Below are positions 51,570 to 59,615 of a stretch of DNA of 64,000 nucleotides, in pieces (position 1 is the stretch's first letter; each line of letters opens with the position of its first letter). The translations under genes were made by a program, and so were the position numbers. A model generated the notes under the pieces. It did not search any database, was not told where the DNA came from, and was given only the letters and a program-made list of their open reading frames with translations. Where the stretch lies: NCBI RefSeq assembly GCF_002025705.1, contig NZ_CP018846.1, forward strand, positions 859,501 to 923,500. The letters run 5' to 3'. Source of the DNA: Pseudomonas putida. Its GTDB lineage: Bacteria > Pseudomonadota > Gammaproteobacteria > Pseudomonadales > Pseudomonadaceae.

Positions 51570-54011
51570 TCACTTGCCCGGAACCAACGTCAACCGCTGA
51601 CTGCCATAGGCCCGCCCGAAGTTCTGCGGCTGCAACGGCAGGCTCATGAACCGCCCCTTGAACCAGGCATCCAGCCCGTCGCTGTAATGCGAACTGGCCG
51701 GGTTGCCTGACTGGCCGTTGCTGGTCAGTACCTGCAACGGCTCGGCCTGGCCGAAGTCGACGATCATCCGCGCCGAGGCCGGCAGGCGAGTGTCGAAGTC
51801 GCTACCCCAGGCATAAGGGGTCAGCGCCATTGTGGTGAAGTCGCCACCGGCGGCCAGCGGCGAACGGCTCAGCACATCGCCCAGGCCGTGGTAGGCAGGG
51901 GCCGGCCAGCGGTACTGGTGCAGCTTGCCCCACTGCCAGGCGCGGCGGTCGCTGCCCAGTTGCGCGGTGCCGGCATCCACGGCGGCGGCCAGGCTGCGGG
52001 CGAGGATGGCGGGTTTGTCTTCTTTTTGCGGGGTGTTGCGATCGTCCCAGAACGGGCTGTCGTCGCGGCCCAGCAAGTGGTCGGCCTGTGCCGAGTATGA
52101 CAGGCGGGCATTGCTGACGAACGCCTGCCAGGCAGGGCTCGATTCCGGGCCGAGGTCGTCGAGGAAGGTCTGCCGGGCCACTTCCTGGAGGAACAGCTCG
52201 TACAGCGCGGCATCCGCCGAAACCGGGCTCAGGCGGCCATCAAAGGCCTTCAACCGGGCAAGGGCGTCGCGCGCCTTGTCGCGCTGGGCCGCGGGCAGGG
52301 CATTGATCGCCTGCTTGAGCGGCTGGGCCATGCCAGGGGCGTCGAACATCTGCTTCAGCTTGTCAGCCAGCAGCGTCACCTGGTCGTTCTGCAAGGCCAT
52401 CAGGCTGCGGCTGTCGTGGCGGCCGTTGCCGGCCAGCTGGCCCAGGCGCTCGGCGCGTTCAGGGTAGTACCAGGTGCTGGACAGCTGCATGCCATAGCCC
52501 CGCGGCAGGCTGCGCTGGTTGGCGTGGGCGATCCAGCCGGCCGGTGGGTCCTGGTCATAGGGGTGCAGCATCGGGTCGGCGTAGCCGTCCCAGTCATAGC
52601 GACCGTCCCAGCCAGGCGATGGCAACAGGCCCTGGCCTTCGCGGCGGTTCGGGTAGCGGCCGCTGACTTGCCAGCCAATATGTTCGGGCTCGGCGAAAAC
52701 GAAATTGAGCGCGGCTGTTGCGACTTCACGGGTGCTGTCGAAGGCGCGCTCTATGTTCTGTGCGCGGGTCAGGTCGAACAGCGCATCGAGGCTACGGTCG
52801 CCTTTGAGCTGTGGCAGGCTCAGCGCCAGGCCCAGGCTGGCGTTCCCTGCCTGGGGGAGCAAGGTGCCGTGGCGGGTGTCGTACATCACCTCGCGCTGTG
52901 GGCGCTGGCCGCGAACAAAGAAGGTTTCGCTGCGGGCTCGGGCTGGCAGCCACTTGCCGTCGGCCAGGTAGGTCACCTGGCTGCCCGCATGGCGCAGTTG
53001 CTCCAGGTACAGGTCCTGGTTGTCGGCCATCACCGCGCTGCTGCTCCAGGCCAGCTTGCCGTTGTATCCGGCCAGCACGATGGGCAGGCCCGGCAGAGAC
53101 AGGCCGGCAACCTGGTACTTGCCCGTGTGGATCTGCACCGGGCTCAAGGCCCAGGCCGCGCGGCTGTCGCTGGCCAACAGGCTCTTGCCGCTGCGGCTGC
53201 GTTGCGGGCCCAGCGCCAGGTTGGCCGAACCGGGGCTGCCGAGCAGGTCGAGGTCGGCGAGTTTCTGGCTGGCCGCCGCCAACGCTGGCAAGCCTGGCAG
53301 CTGGCTGTTGAGGTTCAGGCCCTTGAGTTTTTCCACCTCGGCGTGAGCCAAGGGCTCGTCTGGTGCGCCGGGCAGCAGCCAGGGCAGTTTGTCGTTGCCG
53401 ACTTTCTGCGCCAGGGTCAGGGCACTGAGCTCTTCCTGCAGGTTCACCGACTGGCTGAAGGCGTACAGGCTGAAGATCAGTGCCGAATCTTCAGGCTTCC
53501 AGTATTCCGGGCGATAACCACTGCTGGCCAGGTTGGCCGGCAGCTTGTCGCGGTAACGGAACAGGTAGGCGTTGACCCCACGGGCATACACCTCGAAGAA
53601 GCGCTTCAGGCGTGGCGAAGCGTCGGCGTACTGCTGGGCAGCGCTTTGCTTGAGGTTGGCGGCGCGCATCAGCCGGTCGATATCCAGCGCTTCGCTGCCG
53701 GCCAGCTCCGCCAGGCGGCCCTGGGCGAGCAGGCGCATGGCGAGCATCTGCTCGATGCGATCACCAGCATGCACATAGCCGAGGGTAAACAGGGCGTCAT
53801 GGAAACTGCTGCTTTCGATCAGCGGCGCGCCCATGGCGTTGCGCCGGACCGAGACATTCTGCGCCAGGCCCTTGAGCGGCTGCACGCCGGTGCTCGGTGG
53901 CACGCTGTCCTGATAGCCACCCATCTGGCAACCGGCGAGCCCGAGCATGCCGAGCAACGTGGCAGCGGCCGTTAACCGCGGGCGGAAGGGAGGAAGGACG
54001 GGGGCGGCCAT
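51570..54011 (-). CDS. Penicillin-acylase-family lipoprotein
   Basis: An 813-residue Ntn-hydrolase relative. The ATG follows GGAG. The signal ends in the lipobox LAGC with Cys28, so the protein is probably a lipoprotein. Similarity to pseudomonad acyl-homoserine-lactone acylases such as QuiP spans the whole length: an alpha region to about residue 260, then the beta region. At the processing point it reads [12 protein letters not shown], so Ser262 would be the nucleophile. The usual SNxW that begins the beta chain is changed to SAN, and the later ANDPH-like motif is ASDSR. Activity is therefore uncertain. Confidence 0.8.
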   Translation of the reverse strand: MAAPVLPPFRPRLTAAATLLGMLGLAGCQMGGYQDSVPPSTGVQPLKGLAQNVSVRRNAMGAPLIESSSFHDALFTLGYVHAGDRIEQMLAMRLLAQGRLAELAGSEALDIDRLMRAANLKQSAAQQYADASPRLKRFFEVYARGVNAYLFRYRDKLPANLASSGYRPEYWKPEDSALIFSLYAFSQSVNLQEELSALTLAQKVGNDKLPWLLPGAPDEPLAHAEVEKLKGLNLNSQLPGLPALAAASQKLADLDLLGSPGSANLALGPQRSRSGKSLLASDSRAAWALSPVQIHTGKYQVAGLSLPGLPIVLAGYNGKLAWSSSAVMADNQDLYLEQLRHAGSQVTYLADGKWLPARARSETFFVRGQRPQREVMYDTRHGTLLPQAGNASLGLALSLPQLKGDRSLDALFDLTRAQNIERAFDSTREVATAALNFVFAEPEHIGWQVSGRYPNRREGQGLLPSPGWDGRYDWDGYADPMLHPYDQDPPAGWIAHANQRSLPRGYGMQLSSTWYYPERAERLGQLAGNGRHDSRSLMALQNDQVTLLADKLKQMFDAPGMAQPLKQAINALPAAQRDKARDALARLKAFDGRLSPVSADAALYELFLQEVARQTFLDDLGPESSPAWQAFVSNARLSYSAQADHLLGRDDSPFWDDRNTPQKEDKPAILARSLAAAVDAGTAQLGSDRRAWQWGKLHQYRWPAPAYHGLGDVLSRSPLAAGGDFTTMALTPYAWGSDFDTRLPASARMIVDFGQAEPLQVLTSNGQSGNPASSHYSDGLDAWFKGRFMSLPLQPQNFGRAYGSQRLTLVPGK

Positions 54012-54083
54012 GACAAGGGCTCCTGCAAGGCGTGGCGGGTGTTGTGAGAGGCGCTAAAGGTAGCATGTCGAAAGGGTTTCGGC

Positions 54084-54311
54084 GCCTGTGAGAACGAGCG
54101 CCGCCCGCGCGGCGCATCGCGGATGAATCCGCTCCTACATTTGTTGCAACGTGCCGAGCCTGTTACGCCATGGTCGCCTGCCTTGGCGCATGGCTTGAGC
54201 CCTACAAACAAGGCTGACAACCATGGCCTCACAGGCATGGCCACGTTGCAACAAATGTAGGAGCGGATTCATCCGCGATGCGCCGCGCGGGCGGCGCTCG
54301 ATCTCAAAGGC
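54084..54311. repeat. 228-bp long-inverted-repeat element, copy B1
   Basis: Arms of 70 bp (54084-54153 and 54242-54311). The outer blocks are as in copies A1 and A2, but the inner block is TTGTTGCAACGTG. The 88-bp core contains two CCATGG sites and matches, in reverse complement, the core at 58875-58956. It lies 24 nt beyond the stop of the SEC-C gene and 72 bp before the acylase start, and fills most of the 324-bp gap. Confidence 0.87.
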
Positions 54312-54335
54312 ACTAGAAGTCTTGAGGCTTGAAAA

Positions 54336-54539
54336 TCAAGCGCCGTGGCACTTCTTGAACTTTTTCTGGCTGCCGCACGGGCACGGGTCGTTGCGGCCAA
54401 CGTCCTTCAGGGCGTTACGCACCGGCTCCTGATGGCCGTGGTTGCAGTGCGGGCCGTGTACATGGCCGTGGTCGTGATCATGCTGATGATCGTGACCGTG
54501 GTTGCAGTCAGGGCCATGAACATGGGGTTGCTGGGTCAT
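54336..54539 (-). CDS. His-rich small SEC-C protein
   Basis: A 67-residue protein in two parts. Residues 1-36 hold about fifteen histidines in HGH/HDH repeats and look like a metal (Zn, Ni or Co) binding segment. Residues 48-66 form a SEC-C zinc motif ([19 protein letters not shown]), as at the end of SecA. It is too small to be an enzyme; a metal store or adaptor is possible. The YchJ-like gene with two SEC-C motifs is nearby on the same strand. Confidence 0.8.
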   Translation of the reverse strand: MTQQPHVHGPDCNHGHDHQHDHDHGHVHGPHCNHGHQEPVRNALKDVGRNDPCPCGSQKKFKKCHGA

Positions 54540-54546
54540 TGCAGGG

Positions 54547-55023
54547 TTACTCCGGTATGAGATCGCCGGGGATTATCTCACCACTGCGCGACAAGTGCAG
54601 GTCCTGATGGATGATCAGCCCGGTCTCCAGCTCGCCTTGCAGGCGATAATGCAGCGGCTTGCCGCTCTTGAGCAGCTTGGCCAGTGGCTTCAAGTGCTGC
54701 CACAGGTTGGTCCGCGCCGTGATCTTGAACGTGCGCCGCGCATGCCCGCCGACACTGCGCCAGAGGCTGACATCATCCTGCGCCAGCAGCAGGTCGTCGA
54801 GCCACACCGAATAGCTCAGGTTGCGAATGAAAAGGCGGCTGTCGTTGGGGTTGTCGACGCGCAGATGCAGGACGAACTCTTGTTGCAGCAACCGCGCCTT
54901 CACCGTTTCGACCTTGTCCAGGTGCAGCTCCGGCTCGCGCGAGTCATCATCGCCCCAGCTCGCACAGCCAGCCAGCAGAGCCAGCAAGGCGCTGAGCAGG
55001 AGCAGGCGGCTGGCGGCGATCAT
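54547..55023 (-). CDS. LEA14-type (WHy domain) lipoprotein
   Basis: A 158-residue lipoprotein with lipobox LAGC (Cys20). The mature part is a LEA type 2/WHy-like beta-sandwich ([20 protein letters not shown], followed by [11 protein letters not shown]). The same fold occurs in stress-related proteins; function in pseudomonads is not settled. It abuts the YchJ-like gene (2-bp gap), so it is probably in one operon with it. Confidence 0.8.
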   Translation of the reverse strand: MIAASRLLLLSALLALLAGCASWGDDDSREPELHLDKVETVKARLLQQEFVLHLRVDNPNDSRLFIRNLSYSVWLDDLLLAQDDVSLWRSVGGHARRTFKITARTNLWQHLKPLAKLLKSGKPLHYRLQGELETGLIIHQDLHLSRSGEIIPGDLIPE

Positions 55024-55025
55024 GC

Positions 55026-55502
55026 TCAGTTACCGACGTAGCTGGCGCAGCACTTCTTGAACTTCTGCCCGCTGGCGCAGGGGCAGGGGTCGTTGCGGCC
55101 GGCCTTGAGCGCGACGGTGGGGTCGATGAAGTACCAGCGTCGCTCATGCTGCACAAAAGCAGAACGCTCGCGGTGCTGATGGTCGCCCTCCTGGTCATGC
55201 CAGCGCGCAGTGAACGTCACGAAAGCATGTTCGGGCTGCCCGCCGAGCACTTCGGCGCTTTCCACCTCCAGGCCCAGCCAGGTGCTCTGGGCGCTCCACG
55301 CCGCCATGGCGGTGCGGTCCAACCCGGCCTGCTGGGCAGGCAGGGTCGTGGCGACCAGATAGTCGACCAGCCCCAAGACGTAGGCGCTGTAGCGCGAGCG
55401 CATCAGCGTCTGGGCGTCGGGCGCCGGGGTGCCGGCATGGTAATGCCCGCAGCAGGCGTCGAGCAGATTGCCGCTGCCACATGGGCAAACCGAGACACTC
55501 AT
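55026..55502 (-). CDS. YchJ-family protein with two SEC-C motifs
   Basis: A 158-residue protein with an N-terminal SEC-C motif ([14 protein letters not shown]), a central NTF2-like domain ([20 protein letters not shown], with WYFIDPTV) and a C-terminal SEC-C motif ([18 protein letters not shown]). I use ATG 55502, which has GGTGG five bases ahead; ATG 55505 overlaps the stop of the gene before it. The role is unknown; the SEC-C motifs suggest zinc binding and protein or RNA contact. Confidence 0.83.
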   Translation of the reverse strand: MSVSVCPCGSGNLLDACCGHYHAGTPAPDAQTLMRSRYSAYVLGLVDYLVATTLPAQQAGLDRTAMAAWSAQSTWLGLEVESAEVLGGQPEHAFVTFTARWHDQEGDHQHRERSAFVQHERRWYFIDPTVALKAGRNDPCPCASGQKFKKCCASYVGN

Positions 55503-55504
55503 CA

Positions 55505-55999
55505 TCACCACCAGTACTTGCCGAAGTTTTCAGGGTTGGCCCAGAACTTGGCGTTGAGCCAGTCCGGGACCTGCTTGTAATCATGTAGATCATAGGTGAA
55601 CAAGCTCAACACCTGCTCATCGCGGCGGAATTTCTCACTGGCCGACAGCGCCAGGGAGAAGAAATCGGTGTCTTGCCAGCCACAGGCGGGCAGGTCGGCC
55701 AGCACTGCAACCCGGCTTGCGTTGAGGTTGCGGATACCGCCCAGCAGCTGCAGGCCGGTACGCTTGGGCAAGTGTTCCAGGCAGTCCACCAGCACCGCCA
55801 GGTCAAAGCGCTGGGCCGCCAGCGCCGCCGGCAATGGCCCCGGTGCGCAAGTTTCGATGGTCACCTGCGGGTGAGCCTGGGCAAAGGCGTCCAGGGCCGG
55901 GAAGCGGGTGCCCACCAACAGCAGGCGTTGTGGGGTGAAGCGCTCTAGCAGGGCGGCCAGGGCTTGTTGCGGAGTGCGCTGGGAAAAACCTTCGGTCAT
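55505..55999 (-). CDS. DUF6231-type, methyltransferase-like protein
   Basis: A 164-residue protein starting [17 protein letters not shown] after [29 protein letters not shown] and [15 protein letters not shown] resemble strands 1, 2 and 4 of a class I methyltransferase. The glycine-rich SAM loop is poor (LLLVGTRFP), and the protein ends soon after. It may be a degenerate methyltransferase fold. It is the first gene of a four-gene minus-strand unit with the YchJ-like, LEA and SEC-C genes. Confidence 0.65.
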   Translation of the reverse strand: MTEGFSQRTPQQALAALLERFTPQRLLLVGTRFPALDAFAQAHPQVTIETCAPGPLPAALAAQRFDLAVLVDCLEHLPKRTGLQLLGGIRNLNASRVAVLADLPACGWQDTDFFSLALSASEKFRRDEQVLSLFTYDLHDYKQVPDWLNAKFWANPENFGKYWW

Positions 56000-56158
56000 T
56001 GCCAATCCTCGTTCAAGTCGTCCAAGACTAGCGGGCTGCTGTCCGCCGGCATAGAGGCAAGTGGCCGCGTCGTGGCTTATTGCTGGCAGGGATGGATTGC
56101 GCGGTCTTTACTCCCAGAGATCGGTCTTATGCCGATTCCCCTAGGAGAAGCTACGAAA

Positions 56159-56848
56159 ATGAGCATAGTACGCACAGCGTTACCCCTGGTACTGCTCACC
56201 AGTGTGTTGACTGGTTGTGCAGGTTTGCAAAAAACCGACTGGCCGAAGTGTGCTGCCGTCGGGGGCGTCGCCGGTGCCGGCCTGGGTGCCATCGAGAGTT
56301 CCAGCTGGGCTGGCTGGGGCGCGCTGCTCGGTGGTGGCCTGGCGGCGGGCTATTGCTGGGCCCACGGCGATGGCGACGAAGACGGTGATGGCGTGCCGGA
56401 CAGCCGCGACAAGTGCCCAGGCACGCCGCACGGCGTGAAGGTCGATGCCAATGGCTGCCCACCGCCACCTCCTGTCGTCGAGGAAGTGGTGGTGCAGAAA
56501 GAGGAAGTGATCGTTATTCGTGATGTGCACTTCGAATTCAACTCATCGCGCCTGACTGCGGCTGATAAAGAGCGCCTGAACACGGTTGCCACCCGCCTGA
56601 AGCAGGAAGCACCGAGCGCCCGTCTGACCGTGACCGGCCATACCGATAGCGTGGGCTCCAACAAGTACAACCAGAAACTGTCCGAGCACCGTGCCCATGC
56701 GGTAACCGATTACCTGATCGAAAGCGGTGTGCCTCGCGCCAGCTTCGTTTCGGTGGTGGGTGCAGGCGAAACCCAGCCAGTGGCGGACAACGCCACAGCC
56801 GATGGGCGTGCCATGAACCGTCGCACCGAGATCAAGATTCAGCGTTGA
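56159..56848 (+). CDS. OmpA-family lipoprotein with calcium-type repeat (first of two)
   Basis: A 229-residue lipoprotein; the ATG follows TAGGAG. The lipobox is LTGC (Cys20). A Gly-rich hydrophobic stretch (about 37-66) precedes an acidic thrombospondin type 3-like repeat (DGDEDGDGVPDSRDKCPGTP) and a Pro/Val-rich linker. The C-terminal OmpA domain binds peptidoglycan (LTVTGHTDSVGSNKYNQKLS, NRRTEIKI). It should be anchored in the outer membrane and tie it to the cell wall. A paralogue follows at 56937. Confidence 0.88.
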   Translation: MSIVRTALPLVLLTSVLTGCAGLQKTDWPKCAAVGGVAGAGLGAIESSSWAGWGALLGGGLAAGYCWAHGDGDEDGDGVPDSRDKCPGTPHGVKVDANGCPPPPPVVEEVVVQKEEVIVIRDVHFEFNSSRLTAADKERLNTVATRLKQEAPSARLTVTGHTDSVGSNKYNQKLSEHRAHAVTDYLIESGVPRASFVSVVGAGETQPVADNATADGRAMNRRTEIKIQR

Positions 56849-56936
56849 CGCCCTGGCGCCCGCGCCTTGAGAAGTGGCGCGGGCGCGTCTTTAATCCTGT
56901 TAGCCGGTCGCGGCCGATGACACAGGAGCATTCATC

Positions 56937-57650
56937 ATGAGTGTAATGTCGAAGGCGGCGTTGCCGTTGCTGATGGTTACCAGCCTGCTTGCAGGCTGCG
57001 CCACCCACAGTGATGGCAGTGCGCCCCTCAATCAAAGGACTTGGCCCATCTGCAGCCTGCTCGGCGGTGCGGTCGGTGGTGGCCTTGGCGCCATAGAGAG
57101 CTCGAGTTGGGCGGCCGGCGCCGGCGCCCTGGGCGCGATCGCCGGTGGCCTGATCTGCTACGCCCAGGATGGCGACGAAGATGGTGACGGCGTGTTCGAC
57201 CGTCGCGACCGCTGCCCCGATACCCCGGCCAATACAGCGGTTGACCACATGGGCTGCCCGCTGCCGCAGTACCCGCCGTCCCAGCCCGCACCCGAGCCCA
57301 AACCCGAGGTGATCACCCTGGACGATCAGGGTCAGGTAATGTTTGCCTTCAATTCCGCCGACCTCACCCCGGGTAGCGAGGAGCGCCTGAAGAGCCTGCT
57401 GCCGCGCCTCAACGAGTTGGGAGTTACGCGCGTCAAAGTGGTTGGCCATACCGACAATGTCGGCTCCGACAGCTACAACCAGGCACTGTCCGAACGCCGT
57501 GCTGCCAGCGTTGCCGAGTACCTGATCGGTCAAGGCCTGGCGCCGCAGAAGGTGACCAGCGAAGGCCGTGGCGCCCGTGAGCCGATCGCCGACAACACTA
57601 CCGATGAAGGGCGTGCGCACAACCGACGGGTGGACTTGCACCTCAACTGA
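56937..57650 (+). CDS. OmpA-family lipoprotein with calcium-type repeat (second of two)
   Basis: A 237-residue paralogue of the previous gene with the same architecture: lipobox LAGC (Cys21), Gly-rich segment with the shared GLGAIESSSWA, acidic repeat DGDEDGDGVFDRRDRCPDTP and C-terminal OmpA domain (VKVVGHTDNVGSDSYNQALS, NRRVDLHL). The two clearly arose by tandem duplication. The start has AGGAG upstream. The 88-bp gap contains no strong terminator. Confidence 0.88.
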   Translation: MSVMSKAALPLLMVTSLLAGCATHSDGSAPLNQRTWPICSLLGGAVGGGLGAIESSSWAAGAGALGAIAGGLICYAQDGDEDGDGVFDRRDRCPDTPANTAVDHMGCPLPQYPPSQPAPEPKPEVITLDDQGQVMFAFNSADLTPGSEERLKSLLPRLNELGVTRVKVVGHTDNVGSDSYNQALSERRAASVAEYLIGQGLAPQKVTSEGRGAREPIADNTTDEGRAHNRRVDLHLN

Positions 57651-57751
57651 CTGCGCTGGCGTGTGCCCTGGCATGCAGGTAGTGTTGGCTGCGCGGCTCG
57701 CTGGCTCGGGCCGCGTTGGCATAACAATAAATAGACAGATAGGGGCGGGGT

Positions 57752-58027
57752 ATGAAGTTCATCCTGGGCCTGGGCAAGGTCCTGACCGTGGCGTTCTGGG
57801 GCGTGGTGCTGTTCAATCTGATGATGCCGCAGCCGTTGCCGTTGAATTTGCTGATAAATGCGTTGGGCATTCTTGTGCTGAGCCTGCACTTTCTTGAGGT
57901 GCTTTTTTTCAATGGCAGCCTGCGAGGCCGTAGCCATCGTTGGTTCGACCGGTTGCAGATCCTGCTGACCGGTATCTTTCATGTCATGTCCATTCCCCGT
58001 CCGCAGGAGGCGCCTCGCCATGCGTAA
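57752..58027 (+). CDS. DUF1145 small membrane protein
   Basis: A 91-residue protein with two hydrophobic helices (about 10-27 and 32-53) followed by a basic segment. It resembles DUF1145 proteins. Its 3' end overlaps the next gene by 8 bp, so the two are translated together. Function unknown. Confidence 0.75.
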   Translation: MKFILGLGKVLTVAFWGVVLFNLMMPQPLPLNLLINALGILVLSLHFLEVLFFNGSLRGRSHRWFDRLQILLTGIFHVMSIPRPQEAPRHA

Positions 58028-58778
58028 ATTGATGTTGCTGGCGGCATTGGCCGCGCCCATGGCCCAGGCGCAGAGCCTGGAAGTCGCCTCCCATTCCATG
58101 CTGCGCCTGCCGAACAAATCGGCCAGCGTGCACCTGGAGCAATTGCGCGTGGCGGATTCGGCGACTTTGCTGTTGCCAGCCACGTTGACCGAGCTGAAAG
58201 TCGATCATCTGCAACTGGGTCGCGATGCGCGGATTGCCATTGCACCCGCCGAAGCACCGCTGCTTATCGATGTACGCAGTGCTGTGCTGGGCCAGGGCAG
58301 CGAGTTCAGCGCCCCGGGGGCGCCTGGCACCTATGAACGGGCTGCCCGCGCTGGGCGTAGCCTGGAGTTGAAACTCGCCGAGGTCGATGCCGAGCGCCTG
58401 GCCATCGATGCCCGTGGCGGCGCCGGAGCGCCGGGCTACATTGGCCTTGATGGCGCCAATGGCCAGGCGGGAGGTTGTGCCTGGGGGCAGGCAAGCGGAG
58501 GGGCGAATGGTGATGATGGCGGCAACGGGCATGACGGTGCGCCTGGCGGGCGGATTCGCCTGAGCCTGCCGCAGGGCTTCTCGCAGGAGCGCATCGTGGT
58601 GCGCCTGGACGGTGGTGCGCCGGGCAAGGCCGGGGCTGCCGGCAAGGCGGGTAAAGGCGGGGCGAGCAAGGGCTGCCTGGTCTATCGCACCGACGCCGGG
58701 GCCAATGGCCGACCGGGGCAGGAGGGCCGGCCTGGGTTGGCAGGCGCCGAGGGTGAACTGATCCTGCAGCGTCTCTGA
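58020..58778 (+). CDS. Exported collagen-like protein
   Basis: A 252-residue protein with AGGAGG before the ATG and a signal peptide (MRKLMLLAALAAPMAQAQ). The first half is a beta-rich region with alternating Leu and Val (LRVADSATLLLPATLTEL). The second half has three tracts rich in Gly-X-Y triplets, at about 140-178, 203-222 and 228-245 (for example GAPGYIGLDGANGQAGG and GANGRPGQEGRPGLAG). Two Cys near the glycine tracts (GGCAW, KGCLVY) could form a disulfide. It overlaps the DUF1145 gene. I know no function for it. Confidence 0.75.
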   Translation: MRKLMLLAALAAPMAQAQSLEVASHSMLRLPNKSASVHLEQLRVADSATLLLPATLTELKVDHLQLGRDARIAIAPAEAPLLIDVRSAVLGQGSEFSAPGAPGTYERAARAGRSLELKLAEVDAERLAIDARGGAGAPGYIGLDGANGQAGGCAWGQASGGANGDDGGNGHDGAPGGRIRLSLPQGFSQERIVVRLDGGAPGKAGAAGKAGKGGASKGCLVYRTDAGANGRPGQEGRPGLAGAEGELILQRL

Positions 58779-58800
58779 AGGGCATGCCTTTGGATCTGTG

Positions 58801-59030
58801 GTGCCTGTGAGATCGCGCGCCGCCCGCGCGGCGCATCGCGGATAAATCCGCTCCTACATTTGTTGCAACGTGCCACGCCTGTAAGGCCATGGTTGTCAGC
58901 CGGTTAACACGGCTCAAGTCATGCGCCAAGGCTGGCAACCATGGCATAACAGGTTCGGCACGTTGCAACAAATGTAGGAGCGGATTCATCCGCGATGCGC
59001 CGCGTGGGCGGCGCGCGATCTCACAGGCAC
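58801..59030. repeat. 230-bp long-inverted-repeat element, copy B2
   Basis: Arms of 74 bp (58801-58874 and 58957-59030) with the family outer blocks and the inner TTGTTGCAACGTGCC. The 82-bp core is closely related to the reverse complement of the core of copy B1, so the two copies are in opposite orientation. It lies exactly 22 nt from each of two convergent stop codons (58778 and 59053). Confidence 0.88.
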
Positions 59031-59052
59031 CGAAAATGCTGCGTAGAACCCC

Positions 59053-59517
59053 TCACATCAACAGCCGTGAACTGGCCACCGCAACCACCGCCAGGCCCAG
59101 CAGCAGGTTGATGCCCACCATCCGCCGAATGCGTCCGAGTACCGCGGCGCCCGCCGGCCAGTCCTCGGCCTGCACCGCTGCCTTGAGCTCCGGCAGCAGC
59201 AATGCCTGGATGCGCATGAACAGTGCGAACATGGCAATCCCGCCGCCAATCATCACGTGCACATACTTGGGGGCGGTCTCGAAGCCGCTGAAGCGCATGT
59301 GCAACATGCCGATACCACTTATCGCCAGAATCGCCACGGCCAGCCAGACCCAGACGAAGAAGCGTCGGAAAACTTCCACCCACAGGCGCAGGCGGGCAGG
59401 CCCTTCAAGGGCTGCAACCGTTGCCGGGCGCAGCACCAGCCAGGCGAAGAACATGCCGCCGACCCACACCAGGGCGGCAAGGACATGCAGTGTATAAGGC
59501 AGGGCAAAGGCAACCAT
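59053..59517 (-). CDS. CopD-like membrane protein
   Basis: A 154-residue protein with four predicted transmembrane helices. I use the ATG at 59517, which has GGAG six bases ahead; an ATG at 59529 is in frame. HVLAALVWVGGMFFAWLVLR is typical of the CopD family with its conserved His and Trp-Val-Gly. CopD proteins are linked with copper uptake, but this short stand-alone form without copC may do something else. Confidence 0.78.
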   Translation of the reverse strand: MVAFALPYTLHVLAALVWVGGMFFAWLVLRPATVAALEGPARLRLWVEVFRRFFVWVWLAVAILAISGIGMLHMRFSGFETAPKYVHVMIGGGIAMFALFMRIQALLLPELKAAVQAEDWPAGAAVLGRIRRMVGINLLLGLAVVAVASSRLLM

Positions 59518-59615
59518 CCGGATCTCCATGCGGCATAAAGGGCAATAGCGGGGTATGATAGCCGCCCCATGCGAAACACTGAAAATATATCCAGCCCTCC
59601 GGGCGCCTGCAGACC

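Noticed and set aside
54154..54241. Riboswitch or tRNA-like RNA in the core of the B elements
   Set aside because: No known riboswitch or tRNA pattern is visible and the elements lie after stop codons, not before start codons.
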